Notes: a model not told the origin generated them from the letters alone. Shown: positions 6,977 to 15,114, counted from the stretch's first letter. The stretch: DNA of 18,685 nt from an uncultured Collinsella sp. (GCA_902493985.1 CABURR010000042.1:1-18685); one strand, 5' to 3'. Translations and numbers: made by a program.

Positions 6977-8584
6977 CTATCCGCACACACCGCATTTTGC
7001 ACAGGCCGAAAGTGCGGCCGGAGCCTGCGCGATGCCGCCCTTTGCCGTCTCGCGCAGCGTGGCCGGCAACGCGTGGCCCACTGAGAGCATGACATGTGCC
7101 ATCTGGTCAAACGGCACCAGGCTCTTAATGCCTGCGAGGGCGAGTTGTGCCGAGCTAAAGGCCGCTGCCACGCCGATGGCGTTGCGGTTTTGGCAGGGCA
7201 CCTCCACGAGGCCACCGACGGGGTCACAAACGAGGCCCAGCAGGTTACTCAGCGCGATGGAACTGGCGTCAAGCGCCTGCTCGGGCGTGCCGCCGAGCAT
7301 CTGCACCAGCGCGGCGGCTGCCATGGCGGCGGCGCTTCCCACCTCGGCCTGGCAGCCGCCCTCGGCGCCGGCAACGCAGGCGCTTGTGGTGAGGTTGAGG
7401 CCGATGGCGGCTGCGCAGTAGAGCGCGTCCATGACTTGCTCGTCGTCGAGCTGAAGGTGATCGGCGAGCGCCAGCACGCAGCCGGGCACGACACCCGCGG
7501 ATCCTGCCGTCGGAGCTGCGACGATCACGCCCATGGTGGCGGAGCGCTCGAGCACGGCCATGGCGCGGGCCACGGCTTCGGTCTGGACGGGGCCCATCAG
7601 GCTTTCACTCAAATCGTTGCAGCGGGTTGCTTCGACGAGCTTGGCCTCGCCGCCGATAAGCCCGCCGAGCGAGCGCTGCGGATTGGCGATGGGGGCCGTT
7701 GTCTCCTCGCGCATGACGTCGAGCACGCGGCGCATGGCGGCGACGGCGTGGGCCTCGCCGGTCAGACGTGCCTCGCGAACGGCCATGACGGCACCGATGC
7801 TGAGTCCCAGTTCCTCGCACGCATCGAGCAGCTGCTCGCCGTCGTCGAAGATCTCCTTAGCCGAGACGCCGGGGGAGAGCGACGAGGCAGAACCGGGGAG
7901 CTCGATAAAGGTCGCGTAATCGACATTGTCGAGCTTGCGGAGCATGGGGACGACGGTGTCGTCGGGCGCGCCGTCGGTCTCAAAGACGGAGTAGGCCTGG
8001 CCGCCCACTTCGGTGCGGTAGGTACGGCAAAACGCGATGTTTACATGGGCGTAGGCGAGCAGGTTCGTGAGCGCGGCGAGCACGCCGGGAACGTCCTTGT
8101 GCGCCACGAAGAGCGTGGAATACATACCCGAGATGTCGACGCCGACGCCGTTAATGCGGCTGATGCGCATCTTGCCGCCGCCCAGGCTCTCGCCGCGGAC
8201 CTGTGCCGTAGCGCCCGTGTTGTCGACCATGTCGATGTCGACGGTGTTGGGGTGGATGGAGGCGTCGTCGCCCTTGATGTCAAAGTGATATTCGAGGCCC
8301 TGCTCGCGTGCGAGGTCGAAGGCCTGCTTGATGTTCTCATCGTCGGTGTCGAGGCCCAGGATGCCCGCGACGAGCGCACGGTCGGTGCCGTGGCCGCGGT
8401 AGGTGTGGGCGAAGGAGTTCCACAGGCCAAAGGTGACTTTGGTGATGCGGCCTTCCAGCAGGCTGGCGGCAACTTGGGCGCAGCGCAGGGCGCCGGCGGT
8501 GTGCGATGAGCTGGGGCCGACCATGACGGGGCCCAAGATCTCGAATGCCGAGGTCGTAGCTAGTGTTTGCGGCTTGCCTGCCAT
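6977..8584 (-). CDS. sdaA: L-serine dehydratase (ammonia-lyase), fused beta-ACT-alpha, iron-sulfur type
   Basis: It converts L-serine to pyruvate and ammonia with a [4Fe-4S] cluster. The ATG at 8584 has AAGGAG six bases upstream. The 535-residue chain joins both halves of the two-subunit enzyme: a beta domain (about 1-165, with FEILGPVMVGPSSSHTAGA), an ACT-like domain (about 175-245, VAHKDVPGVLAALTNLL) and an alpha domain (about 260-520). Three probable cluster ligands are Cys411 (GGCQAEVG), Cys453 (CDPVGG) and Cys464 (VPCQNRNA). APTAGSAGVVPG is also conserved. It is longer than the ACT-less E. coli SdaA (about 455 residues). The C-terminus SACAKCGVCG carries three cysteines (528, 531, 534). 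In the Legionella enzyme a C-terminal cysteine reaches into the active site and binds the cluster; a similar role here is an inference. Confidence 0.95.
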   Translation of the reverse strand: MAGKPQTLATTSAFEILGPVMVGPSSSHTAGALRCAQVAASLLEGRITKVTFGLWNSFAHTYRGHGTDRALVAGILGLDTDDENIKQAFDLAREQGLEYHFDIKGDDASIHPNTVDIDMVDNTGATAQVRGESLGGGKMRISRINGVGVDISGMYSTLFVAHKDVPGVLAALTNLLAYAHVNIAFCRTYRTEVGGQAYSVFETDGAPDDTVVPMLRKLDNVDYATFIELPGSASSLSPGVSAKEIFDDGEQLLDACEELGLSIGAVMAVREARLTGEAHAVAAMRRVLDVMREETTAPIANPQRSLGGLIGGEAKLVEATRCNDLSESLMGPVQTEAVARAMAVLERSATMGVIVAAPTAGSAGVVPGCVLALADHLQLDDEQVMDALYCAAAIGLNLTTSACVAGAEGGCQAEVGSAAAMAAAALVQMLGGTPEQALDASSIALSNLLGLVCDPVGGLVEVPCQNRNAIGVAAAFSSAQLALAGIKSLVPFDQMAHVMLSVGHALPATLRETAKGGIAQAPAALSACAKCGVCG

Positions 8585-8639
8585 GGATGCTCCTTATCTA
8601 TCCCGTCGTCCCGAGGGGCGGGGCATACTCTGTCCCGCC

Positions 8640-8760
8640 GTTCCGAGGGCTTTAGTATTTGGTCGCCTGCTCGGACAGTCCTGCTCGCACGGAGGCCACA
8701 TTAAGTGGCCTCCGGCTCGTGCGGAACTCGCGATCGACCAAATACTAAAGCCCTCGGAAC
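8640..8760. repeat. Large palindromic element with nested hairpin
   Basis: The arms at 8640-8665 and 8735-8760 are a perfect 26-bp inverted repeat. Nested inside is a 9-bp perfect hairpin (8691-8699 with 8705-8713, loop ATTAA), extended by CGCAC/GTGCG with a small bulge. The bases between the arms and the nested hairpin (8668-8690 and 8715-8732) resemble the interior of the element at 15139-15210. It lies in the 344-bp gap between the metK terminator and the sdaA start, about 55 bases before sdaA, and would form a strong structure in any sdaA leader transcript. No clear promoter was recognised in the flanks 8585-8639 and 8761-8856. Confidence 0.85.
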
Positions 8761-8856
8761 TTAGGATACATGGTTGGAGTCGCTCTGCTGCAAAATTTAT
8801 CGGCCTGTGATTTATTCCATGTCCCAGGTAGGCTCATCTTCACCACCTTTAAATAA

Positions 8857-8890
8857 AAAAGAAGTACCGGTTGGGGCCGGTACTTCTTTT
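8857..8890 (-). terminator. Rho-independent terminator of metK
   Basis: A perfect 14-bp stem (8857-8870 with 8877-8890) with a 6-base loop lies 39 bases after the metK stop. On the minus strand the stem ends in a run of T (CTTCTTTTTTATTT). This is a strong intrinsic terminator; its A-rich 5' side would give a shorter T-run on the plus strand too. Confidence 0.88.
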
Positions 8891-8928
8891 GAAAGTGCAT
8901 ATGTTGTTATGACCTTAGCGGTTCCCAA

Positions 8929-10209
8929 TTACAGGCCGCAGGCTGCTTTGAGTTCTTCGACTCGGTCGGTTTTCTCCCAGGTGAAGTCGGCGTCTTCTCG
9001 GCCAAAGTGACCGTAGGCTGCCGTCTTTTCGTAGATGGGGCGACGCAGGTCTAGGTCGCGGATGATTGCACCCGGGCGTAGGTCGAAGGTCTTCTCGACG
9101 GCCTCGACGATCTTGTCCTCGGCAACATGTGCGGTACCGAAGGTGTCGACCATGATTGAGAGGGGCTTGGAAACGCCGATGGCGTAGGCAAGCTCGACTT
9201 CGCAGCGGTCGGCCAGGCCGGCGGCGACCACGTTCTTGGCGACCCAGCGCGCGGCATACGCGGCGGAGCGGTCGACCTTGGTGCAGTCCTTGCCGCTAAA
9301 GGCACCGCCGCCGTGACGGCCGTAGCCGCCGTAGGTGTCGACGATGATCTTGCGGCCGGTCAGGCCCGTGTCGCCCATGGGGCCGCCCACGACAAAGCGA
9401 CCGGTGGGGTTCACGTAGATGTCCGCGTTGTCCCACGGCATGTTCTCAGCGGCCATGACCGGGGTGATTACGTGCTCGATGAGGTCGGCCTTGATCTTGC
9501 CCATGTCTTCGATCTCGGCGGCGTGCTGCGTGGAGATGACGATGGTCGTGACCTCGACGGGCTTGCCTTCCTCGTAGCGCACGGTGACCTGGGTCTTGCC
9601 GTCGGGACGCAGATAGGCGAGGGTACCGTCGTGCCGCACGGCGGCCAAGCGCTCGGCCAGGCGGCTTGCCAGGTAGTGTGGCATCGGCATGAGGGTCTTG
9701 GTCTCGTTGGAGGCGTAGCCGAACATCATGCCCTGGTCGCCGGCGCCGATCAGGTCGATCGGGTCGGTGGTGGCGCCGGTCTGGGTCTCGAAGGACTCGT
9801 CGACGCCCTGGGCGATATCGGGCGACTGCTCGTGGATGAGGCTCATAACGCCGCAGGTGTCGCAGTCAAAACCGAACTTGGCACGGTTATAGCCAATGCG
9901 GCGGATAACGCCGCGGGCGATTTCCTGTACGTCGACATAGGCCTGAGTGCGAATCTCGCCGGCGACGATGACGGTGCCGGTGGTCACGAGGGTCTCGCAG
10001 GCGCAGCGAACGTTCTCCACGTTGGCAGGCACGCCGTTGGGGGCGATGTAGCCCTGCTCCTGGAGCTCTATTTCTTTGGCGAGGATTGCGTCGAGGACGG
10101 CGTCGCTGATCTGGTCGGCGATCTTATCGGGATGACCTTCGGTCACCGACTCCGACGTAAAAACAAAGGACCCGTGTTGGGGCGGGATGGAACGAAGTTC
10201 TTCTGACAT
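8929..10209 (-). CDS. metK: S-adenosylmethionine synthetase
   Basis: MetK makes S-adenosylmethionine from methionine and ATP in the cytoplasm. The ATG at 10209 has AAAGGA five bases upstream. Family motifs are clear: FTSESVTEGHPDKIADQISD near the N-terminus, GAGDQGMMFGYA (the first signature, about 160-171), and GGGAFSGKDCTKVDRSAAY (the phosphate-binding signature, about 275-293). The C-terminus HFGREDADFTWEKTD is also typical. At 426 residues it is longer than the roughly 385-400 usual. Part of the extra length lies in an insertion after DAVLDAILAKEIELQ (residues about 45-65), before the conserved CET segment. It is a single gene with its own terminator and a possibly structured leader. Confidence 0.98.
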   Translation of the reverse strand: MSEELRSIPPQHGSFVFTSESVTEGHPDKIADQISDAVLDAILAKEIELQEQGYIAPNGVPANVENVRCACETLVTTGTVIVAGEIRTQAYVDVQEIARGVIRRIGYNRAKFGFDCDTCGVMSLIHEQSPDIAQGVDESFETQTGATTDPIDLIGAGDQGMMFGYASNETKTLMPMPHYLASRLAERLAAVRHDGTLAYLRPDGKTQVTVRYEEGKPVEVTTIVISTQHAAEIEDMGKIKADLIEHVITPVMAAENMPWDNADIYVNPTGRFVVGGPMGDTGLTGRKIIVDTYGGYGRHGGGAFSGKDCTKVDRSAAYAARWVAKNVVAAGLADRCEVELAYAIGVSKPLSIMVDTFGTAHVAEDKIVEAVEKTFDLRPGAIIRDLDLRRPIYEKTAAYGHFGREDADFTWEKTDRVEELKAACGL

Positions 10210-10231
10210 GATAGTCCTTTCAAAAACGTGT

Positions 10232-10258
10232 CCCGGCGACCGTTACCATTCCGCCAGG
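10232..10258 (-). ncRNA. Candidate structured 5' leader of metK
   Basis: On the minus strand a 7-bp GC-rich stem (CCUGGCG with CGCCGGG, one G-U pair) closes a 13-base loop, between the likely transcription start and the metK ribosome-binding site. A leader on metK invites comparison with SAM-sensing RNAs. I do not recognise the SAM-I, SAM-II or SMK consensus, so this may be a simple hairpin or something else. Confidence 0.35.
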
Positions 10259-10276
10259 CTCTCTATGCAAGGGCAC

Positions 10277-10282
10277 ATCATA
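10277..10282 (-). promoter_or_regulatory. Possible metK -10 box
   Basis: TATGAT on the minus strand would start a transcript near 10270, giving a leader of about 60 bases. No convincing -35 hexamer was found at the expected distance. Confidence 0.35.
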
Positions 10283-10317
10283 GCGCGTAAATCAAACATT
10301 CACACCCTTTCCGCACC

Positions 10318-10454
10318 TACTCATTGGGGACAGACATAAATGACCTGCCTTACTCATTGGGGACAGACATAAATGACCAGCCTTTGGACACTCATTGTCG
10401 GCTAGCCTTAAAGCCTTCCCCCAACGACTGGTCATTTAAGTCTGTCCCCAATGA
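10318..10454. repeat. REP-like cluster: two direct copies and one inverted copy
   Basis: A 28-bp unit with core ATTGGGGACAGACATAAATG occurs at 10318-10345 and, identically, at 10351-10378 (period 33). An inverted copy at 10428-10454 matches the second copy over 27 bases with one mismatch. The copies at 10354-10380 and 10428-10454 can pair into a long stem with a loop of about 47 bases. The GGGGACAGA..TAAAT core resembles REP-type palindromes seen near Y1 (REP-associated) transposases. That comparison is from memory, and no transposase is in the window. The cluster lies between the divergent metK and gltX genes. Confidence 0.8.
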
Positions 10455-10494
10455 ATGGGTCGGTGCCCTTTGTGCGGAGGTTGCTTTGATGCTT

Positions 10495-10500
10495 TATACT
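10495..10500 (+). promoter_or_regulatory. Possible gltX -10 box
   Basis: TATACT lies 40 bases before the gltX start. A -35 match is weak (TTGTGC with 19-base spacing), so the call is tentative. Confidence 0.4.
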
Positions 10501-10528
10501 GGTGCGGTTAGACATCCATCCTGCAATC

Positions 10529-10534
10529 GAGGAG
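10529..10534 (+). promoter_or_regulatory. Shine-Dalgarno of gltX
   Basis: GAGGAG lies six bases before the ATG at 10541. It supports that start over an in-frame GTG at 10502, which would add 13 residues not found in the family. Confidence 0.8.
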
Positions 10535-10540
10535 ATTTCC

Positions 10541-12016
10541 ATGGCATCAGACGTTCGCGTCCGCTTTGCACCCTCACCGACGGGCAAGCTGCACATCGGC
10601 GGCGCCCGCACCGCTATCTATAACTGGGCTTTCGCCCGCGCAAACGGCGGCACGTTCATCCTGCGCATCGACGACACCGACCCCACCCGCTCCACCGACG
10701 AGAACACGCAGATCATCCTGCGCGCCATGCGTTGGCTGGGCCTGGACTGGGACGAGGGTCCCGAGGTGGGCGGCGATTTTGGCCCCTACGCCCAGACCGA
10801 GCGTCTGGACCTGTACAAGCAGGCCGCCCAGAAGCTTTGGGACGAGGGCAAGGCCTATCCCTGCTTCTGCACCAAGGAGCAGCTCGATGCCGACCGCAAG
10901 GCCGCGCAGGAGCGCAAGGACCCCTTCCAGGGCTATCAGCGCCGTTGCCGCGATCTTGATCCCGAGGAGGCCCGTCGCCGCATTGAGGCCGGCGAGTCCT
11001 ACGTCCTGCGCATCAAGGTGCCCGAGGACCGCGGCGACGTCGTCATCCACGACGCCGTTCACGGCGAGGTGACCTTCGACGCCAAGGAGCTCGACGACTT
11101 TGTCATCTTCCGCTCCGATGGCACGCCCACGTACAACTTCGCGACCGTCGTCGATGACGCCATGATGAAGATCACTCACGTCATCCGCGGCGACGACCAC
11201 CTGTCCAACACCCCGCGTCAAGTCATGGTCTACGAGGCCCTCGGCGCGCCCGTGCCTACGTTCGCCCACATCTCCATGATCTTGGGTGCCGACGGCAAGA
11301 AGCTCTCCAAGCGCCACGGCGCCACCTCGGTGGAGGAGTACCGCGACGCCGGCTACCTGTCCGACGCCTTCGTCAACTACTTGGCGCTGCTCGGCTGGTC
11401 GCTCGACGGCGAGACCACGATCATCCCGCGCGATGTCCTGGCCAGCAAGTTCTCGCTCGACCGCATCTCCAAGAACCCGGCGACCTTCGACCCCAAGAAG
11501 CTCGACTGGGTCAATGCCGAGTACATCAACGGCATGTCCGATGCTCAGTTTGCCGACGAGATCATGGTCCCCGAGCTGCACGAGGCGGGTCTCATCGAGG
11601 GTAATGTCGAGTACGGCGAGGATTGGATCGACGCGCTTGCCGCCATTGTCAAGCCGCGCACCAAGATGCCGGCCGACGCCGTGACCGTCGCCGCTCCCAT
11701 TTTCGCTACGGCCGAGACGCTCGAGTATGACGAGAAGTCCGTCAACAAGGGCCTGGCCAAGGAGGGCATGGGTGCCATTCTTGATGCCGCCAAGGCCGCG
11801 CTCGAGGGTGTTACCGAGTGGACGGCCGCGAACATCGACGCTGCGCTTGAGCCGCTGCCCGAGCAGATGGACCTCAAGAAGCGCGTGGTGTTCCAGGCCG
11901 TGCGCGTCGCCGTCTGCGGCAACATGGTGAGCCCTCCGCTGGGCGAGACCATGGCGCTCGTCGGCCGCGACGACTGCCTGGCGCGCATCGATCGCGCCCG
12001 CACGATGGCGCTGTAA
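10541..12016 (+). CDS. gltX: Glutamyl-tRNA synthetase
   Basis: GltX attaches glutamate to tRNA-Glu; in bacteria lacking glutaminyl-tRNA synthetase it also charges tRNA-Gln for later amidation. The 491-residue length is normal for the family. The class I HIGH-type motif is in RFAPSPTGKLHIGGARTA (residues 8-25), and the KMSKS-type motif is KLSKR at 254-258. Between them are IRIDDTDPTRS-like sequence, CFCTKEQLDADR and HVIRGDDHLSNTPRQ, all typical. The C-terminal anticodon-binding region follows. Codons end overwhelmingly in C; by hand count the first 58 codons have 37 C-ending and 5 T-ending. It opens the plus-strand block of information genes, but a terminator separates it from priA. Confidence 0.98.
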   Translation: MASDVRVRFAPSPTGKLHIGGARTAIYNWAFARANGGTFILRIDDTDPTRSTDENTQIILRAMRWLGLDWDEGPEVGGDFGPYAQTERLDLYKQAAQKLWDEGKAYPCFCTKEQLDADRKAAQERKDPFQGYQRRCRDLDPEEARRRIEAGESYVLRIKVPEDRGDVVIHDAVHGEVTFDAKELDDFVIFRSDGTPTYNFATVVDDAMMKITHVIRGDDHLSNTPRQVMVYEALGAPVPTFAHISMILGADGKKLSKRHGATSVEEYRDAGYLSDAFVNYLALLGWSLDGETTIIPRDVLASKFSLDRISKNPATFDPKKLDWVNAEYINGMSDAQFADEIMVPELHEAGLIEGNVEYGEDWIDALAAIVKPRTKMPADAVTVAAPIFATAETLEYDEKSVNKGLAKEGMGAILDAAKAALEGVTEWTAANIDAALEPLPEQMDLKKRVVFQAVRVAVCGNMVSPPLGETMALVGRDDCLARIDRARTMAL

Positions 12017-12039
12017 TCGCTGCGCAAACGTATGTATCC

Positions 12040-12066
12040 GAGCCCCGTTCACTCAGAGCGGGGCTC
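12040..12066 (+). terminator. Intrinsic terminator after gltX
   Basis: A perfect 8-bp GC-rich stem (GAGCCCCG, 12040-12047, with 12059-12066) and an 11-base loop are followed by TTGTTT. It starts 24 bases after the gltX stop and 40 bases before priA, so priA probably has its own promoter or depends on read-through. Confidence 0.8.
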
Positions 12067-12090
12067 TTGTTTCTGTAGACGTATGGGATG

Positions 12091-12096
12091 GGAGGT
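12091..12096 (+). promoter_or_regulatory. Shine-Dalgarno of priA
   Basis: GGAGGT lies nine bases before the ATG at 12106. It falls inside the reading frame of an alternative ATG at 12088, so it favours the later start. Confidence 0.7.
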
Positions 12097-12105
12097 ACAG
12101 GGGCC

Positions 12106-14559
12106 ATGGTCGAACAACTGTCGCTGTTTGGTTCGCCGCAACCGGAGGAGGCTCCGGTGAAGTCTGTGCCTGCCGCTGCCTCGGCTCAGCCTAAGCCTGC
12201 ACCCGAGCCCGTCACCGCCTATGCGAGCGTGGTCCTCGACATCCCGACGCGTGCGCTGTCTGAGCCGTTTGCTTATGGCATTCCCCGGTCCTTTGCCAAC
12301 GAGGCGCAGATCGGATCCACGGTCCTGGTCCAGTTTGGCAACCGTGCGGCCGCGGGCTATATCGTCGACATTGCGTCTGAGCTGGGTGACCTGCAAGGTA
12401 ACGACGCCCTCGATCCCGCGCGTATCAAGCCTATCGAGGCTATCCTCAGCAAGCCGCTGTTTACCGCAGAGGCCGCCCGTATCGCACGCTGGATGAGCCG
12501 CGAGTACGTCGCGACGCTTTCCGAGTGCCTGCGCCTGTTCTTGCCACCGGGTGGAAGCCCGCGCGTGGTCAAGGGCGACGACGGCGTGTGGACTGTCGAG
12601 CGCCCCGCCGTCAAACCCATCCAAAACCGCTGGGTCATGCTTACGCCCGAGGGCTTCGACTATACGCCGCCCAAGACCGCGGTCCGCCAGCGTCAGCTCA
12701 TCGAGGCGCTCCAGTGCGGCCCAGTCACGACGCGCGACCTCAACCTTCTCTATAACAGCATGTCGGCGACCATCAAAGCGCTTGAAAAACGCGGCGTCGT
12801 GGTTGTGGAGGAGCGCCGTGCGTGGCGTGGCTGCAGCGAGCAGACCACGCTGTCCTCGGCAAGCGGTAAGGCGCCGGTCTCCCTTACCAACGGTCAGCAA
12901 CAGGCACTCGCGCAGATTGAGCGCGCCCGTCTGGACGCCCATGGCGACGTGGTCCTTGTCGACGGCGTCACCGGATCTGGTAAAACCGAGGTCTACCTCT
13001 CAGCTATCGAGCGCGTGCTCGCGGCCGGTCGCTCGGCCTGCGTGCTCGTACCCGAGATCTCGTTGACGGCCCAGACCGTCGGCCGCTTCCGCTCGCGCTT
13101 TGGCGAGACGGTCGCCGTGTTCCACTCGCGGCTTTCGGCCGGCGAGCGTCTGGACCAGTGGGATATGGTCGCCAGTGGTGCGGCGCGCGTGGTCGTCGGT
13201 GCCCGCTCGGCGCTCTTTTGCCCGCTCGGCGATCTAGGCCTCATCATCATAGACGAGGAGCACGAGACCAGCTATAAGCAGGGCTCTAGTCCGCGCTACC
13301 ACGCGCGCGAGGTGGCGGCCGAGATGGCGCGGCGCTACCGCTGCCCGCTCGTGTTGGGCTCGGCCACGCCTTCTGCCGAAGCGCTCGACCGCTGCCGCCG
13401 CGGAACGTACAGCGGTGCCACCTGGATGCGCGTTGAGATTCCCGAGCGCCCGGGACATGCGGTGCTACCCACTGTTCGGATCGCCGACCTGCGCCGCGAG
13501 TTCTCGCACGGCAGCCGCTCCATGTTCTCAAAACCCTTGATGGAAGGCCTGGAGCGTGTGGTCGATCGCCGCGAAAAAGCCGTGCTGTTGCACAACCGCC
13601 GCGGCTTTGCGCCGTTTTTGATGTGCCGCGAGTGCGGTTGCGTCCCCACCTGCAACCACTGCTCTACGGCGCTTACGTACCACGAGCGCACGCACACGCT
13701 GCAGTGCCACACCTGTGGTTCGTCCTGGCGCGTGCAGCCGTATCCCGCGCCCACGAGTCGTTGCCCCAAGTGCGGCAGCCGTTACCTGGCAAAAATGGGT
13801 CTGGGCACGCAGCAGATCGAGGACGCGCTGCACCAGATGCTGCCCGAGGATGTCGCCATCATTCGCATGGATGCCGATTCCACGCGTGGCAAGGACGCGC
13901 ATAAGAAGTTGCTCGAGCAGTTCGATGCCGCCGATTGCGCGGTGCTGCTGGGCACTCAGATGATCGCCAAGGGCCTCGACTTTCCCGAGGTTACCCTTGT
14001 GGGCGTGGTCAATGCCGACTTTGCATTAAAGCTACCCGATTTTAGAGCGGGGGAGCGCGCTTACGATTTGCTGGAGCAGGTCGCCGGCCGTGCCGGCCGC
14101 GGCGATCGCCCCGGCGAGGTTATCATCCAGACCTACCTGCCCGAGGACCCGGTCATTCGCGCCGTCGCCGAGCACGACCGCTCGATCTTTACCGACTACG
14201 ACCTGGACCAGCGCCGCGACGCGCTGTATCCGCCGTTCGTGCGCCTGGTCAACATCTTGGTTTGGTCGACGAACGCGGTTGACGCGCAGGACTACATCGG
14301 TCGCATCGCGAAGCTCCTCAAGCGTCGCTGGCATGCTGCCGCTCCCGACTTTTTGCGAGCGGGGAGCGCCGTGCCGCAGGTGCTGGGCCCGGCTTCGTGT
14401 GTAATCGAGAGAGCCAAGGACCGTTATCGCTTCCACCTGCTTGTGAAGTCGCCCGTGGGGTACCATGTCTCTGATGATATCGACGCCTGCCTCAAAGAGG
14501 TGGGCTCCGTGCGCGGCGTGAGCTTGAGCGTTGACGTCGACGCCTATGATTTGATGTAA
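12106..14559 (+). CDS. priA: Primosomal protein N' (replication restart helicase PriA)
   Basis: PriA binds stalled replication forks, unwinds DNA 3' to 5' and reloads the replisome. The ATG at 12106 is chosen on the basis of GGAGGT at 12091. The 817 residues contain an N-terminal DNA-binding part (about 35-140), a superfamily 2 helicase core with Walker A GVTGSGKTE (287-295) and DEEH box (383-386), and a zinc region with all eight cysteines (507, 510, 516, 519, 534, 537, 553, 556). The C-terminal helicase motif VAGRAGRGDRPGEVIIQT is also present. An extra Cys at 512 lies in the zinc region. Many other actinobacteria have PriA-like proteins with damaged ATPase motifs; here the helicase looks fully active. 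def starts 18 bases after its stop, so the two are probably co-transcribed. Confidence 0.97.
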   Translation: MVEQLSLFGSPQPEEAPVKSVPAAASAQPKPAPEPVTAYASVVLDIPTRALSEPFAYGIPRSFANEAQIGSTVLVQFGNRAAAGYIVDIASELGDLQGNDALDPARIKPIEAILSKPLFTAEAARIARWMSREYVATLSECLRLFLPPGGSPRVVKGDDGVWTVERPAVKPIQNRWVMLTPEGFDYTPPKTAVRQRQLIEALQCGPVTTRDLNLLYNSMSATIKALEKRGVVVVEERRAWRGCSEQTTLSSASGKAPVSLTNGQQQALAQIERARLDAHGDVVLVDGVTGSGKTEVYLSAIERVLAAGRSACVLVPEISLTAQTVGRFRSRFGETVAVFHSRLSAGERLDQWDMVASGAARVVVGARSALFCPLGDLGLIIIDEEHETSYKQGSSPRYHAREVAAEMARRYRCPLVLGSATPSAEALDRCRRGTYSGATWMRVEIPERPGHAVLPTVRIADLRREFSHGSRSMFSKPLMEGLERVVDRREKAVLLHNRRGFAPFLMCRECGCVPTCNHCSTALTYHERTHTLQCHTCGSSWRVQPYPAPTSRCPKCGSRYLAKMGLGTQQIEDALHQMLPEDVAIIRMDADSTRGKDAHKKLLEQFDAADCAVLLGTQMIAKGLDFPEVTLVGVVNADFALKLPDFRAGERAYDLLEQVAGRAGRGDRPGEVIIQTYLPEDPVIRAVAEHDRSIFTDYDLDQRRDALYPPFVRLVNILVWSTNAVDAQDYIGRIAKLLKRRWHAAAPDFLRAGSAVPQVLGPASCVIERAKDRYRFHLLVKSPVGYHVSDDIDACLKEVGSVRGVSLSVDVDAYDLM

Positions 14560-14565
14560 CAACCC

Positions 14566-14571
14566 GAAAGG
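14566..14571 (+). promoter_or_regulatory. Shine-Dalgarno of def
   Basis: GAAAGG touches the ATG at 14572 but lies six bases before the ATG at 14578. This favours the second start (MEANGIV). Confidence 0.65.
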
Positions 14572-14577
14572 ATGGCC

Positions 14578-15114
14578 ATGGAAGCCAACGGAATCGTACT
14601 GTCGCCCGACCCTCGTTTGCGCCAGGAGTGCGCCGTCATCGAGGAGATCACCCCGGCGATCGAGGCGCTTGCCGAGAAGATGAAGAAGATGATGTTCGAC
14701 AACGGCGGTTGCGGCCTGGCTGCCCCGCAGATTGGCGAGCTCATCCAGCTCGTCACCATCGACTGCGATTACAGCGACAAGAACGACTACGATCCGTACG
14801 TGCTCATCAATCCCGTCATTGTTGAGCAGAGCGACCATCTGGTGCCGTTTAGCGAGGGCTGCCTGTCTATCCCCGGCATTAGCTGCGAGATCGAGCGCCC
14901 CGACCATGTCGTCGTCGAGGCGTACGACCTGGATGCCAACCTGATTCGCTACGAGGCTACGGGCGATCTGTTCTGCGTGTGCCTGCAGCATGAGATCGAT
15001 CACCTGCACGGCAACACCATGTTTGAGCGCCTTAAGCCCATGCAGAGGATCAAGGCAGTCAAGGAGTACCAGGACGCCCTGGCCCGCGGCGCTCGACCGG
15101 GCGAGACTAAGTAG
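14578..15114 (+). CDS. def: Peptide deformylase
   Basis: Def removes the N-formyl group from new proteins, using a metal (usually Fe2+) bound by one Cys and two His. I chose the ATG at 14578 over 14572 because of Shine-Dalgarno spacing; the difference is two residues. In the 178-residue protein all three motifs are present: GCGLAAPQ (44-51), EGCLS (93-97, metal ligand Cys95) and QHEIDH (137-142, ligands His138 and His142, catalytic Glu139). It lies 18 bases after priA. The partner enzyme Fmt is the next gene but is separated by 326 bp containing a palindrome and a possible terminator. Confidence 0.97.
   Translation: MEANGIVLSPDPRLRQECAVIEEITPAIEALAEKMKKMMFDNGGCGLAAPQIGELIQLVTIDCDYSDKNDYDPYVLINPVIVEQSDHLVPFSEGCLSIPGISCEIERPDHVVVEAYDLDANLIRYEATGDLFCVCLQHEIDHLHGNTMFERLKPMQRIKAVKEYQDALARGARPGETK

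Noticed and set aside
7094..8509. 471-codon open frame antisense to the serine dehydratase gene
   Set aside because: Composition (His, Gly, Ala and Val rich) is that of a shadow frame, and the sense gene has all expected motifs.
8585..8639. GC-rich imperfect hairpin (GGCGGGG with TCCCGCC) just before sdaA
   Set aside because: The stem is about six base pairs and imperfect; there is not enough to call an operator or attenuator separate from the large palindrome.
10324..10623. 99-codon plus-strand frame over the REP-like cluster
   Set aside because: It is built from the repeat units and runs out of frame into gltX, with no ribosome-binding site.
10574..12052. 492-codon open frame antisense to gltX
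   Set aside because: Same reasoning: full overlap with a textbook GltX, repetitive Val/Gly/Asp-rich translation and no family motif.
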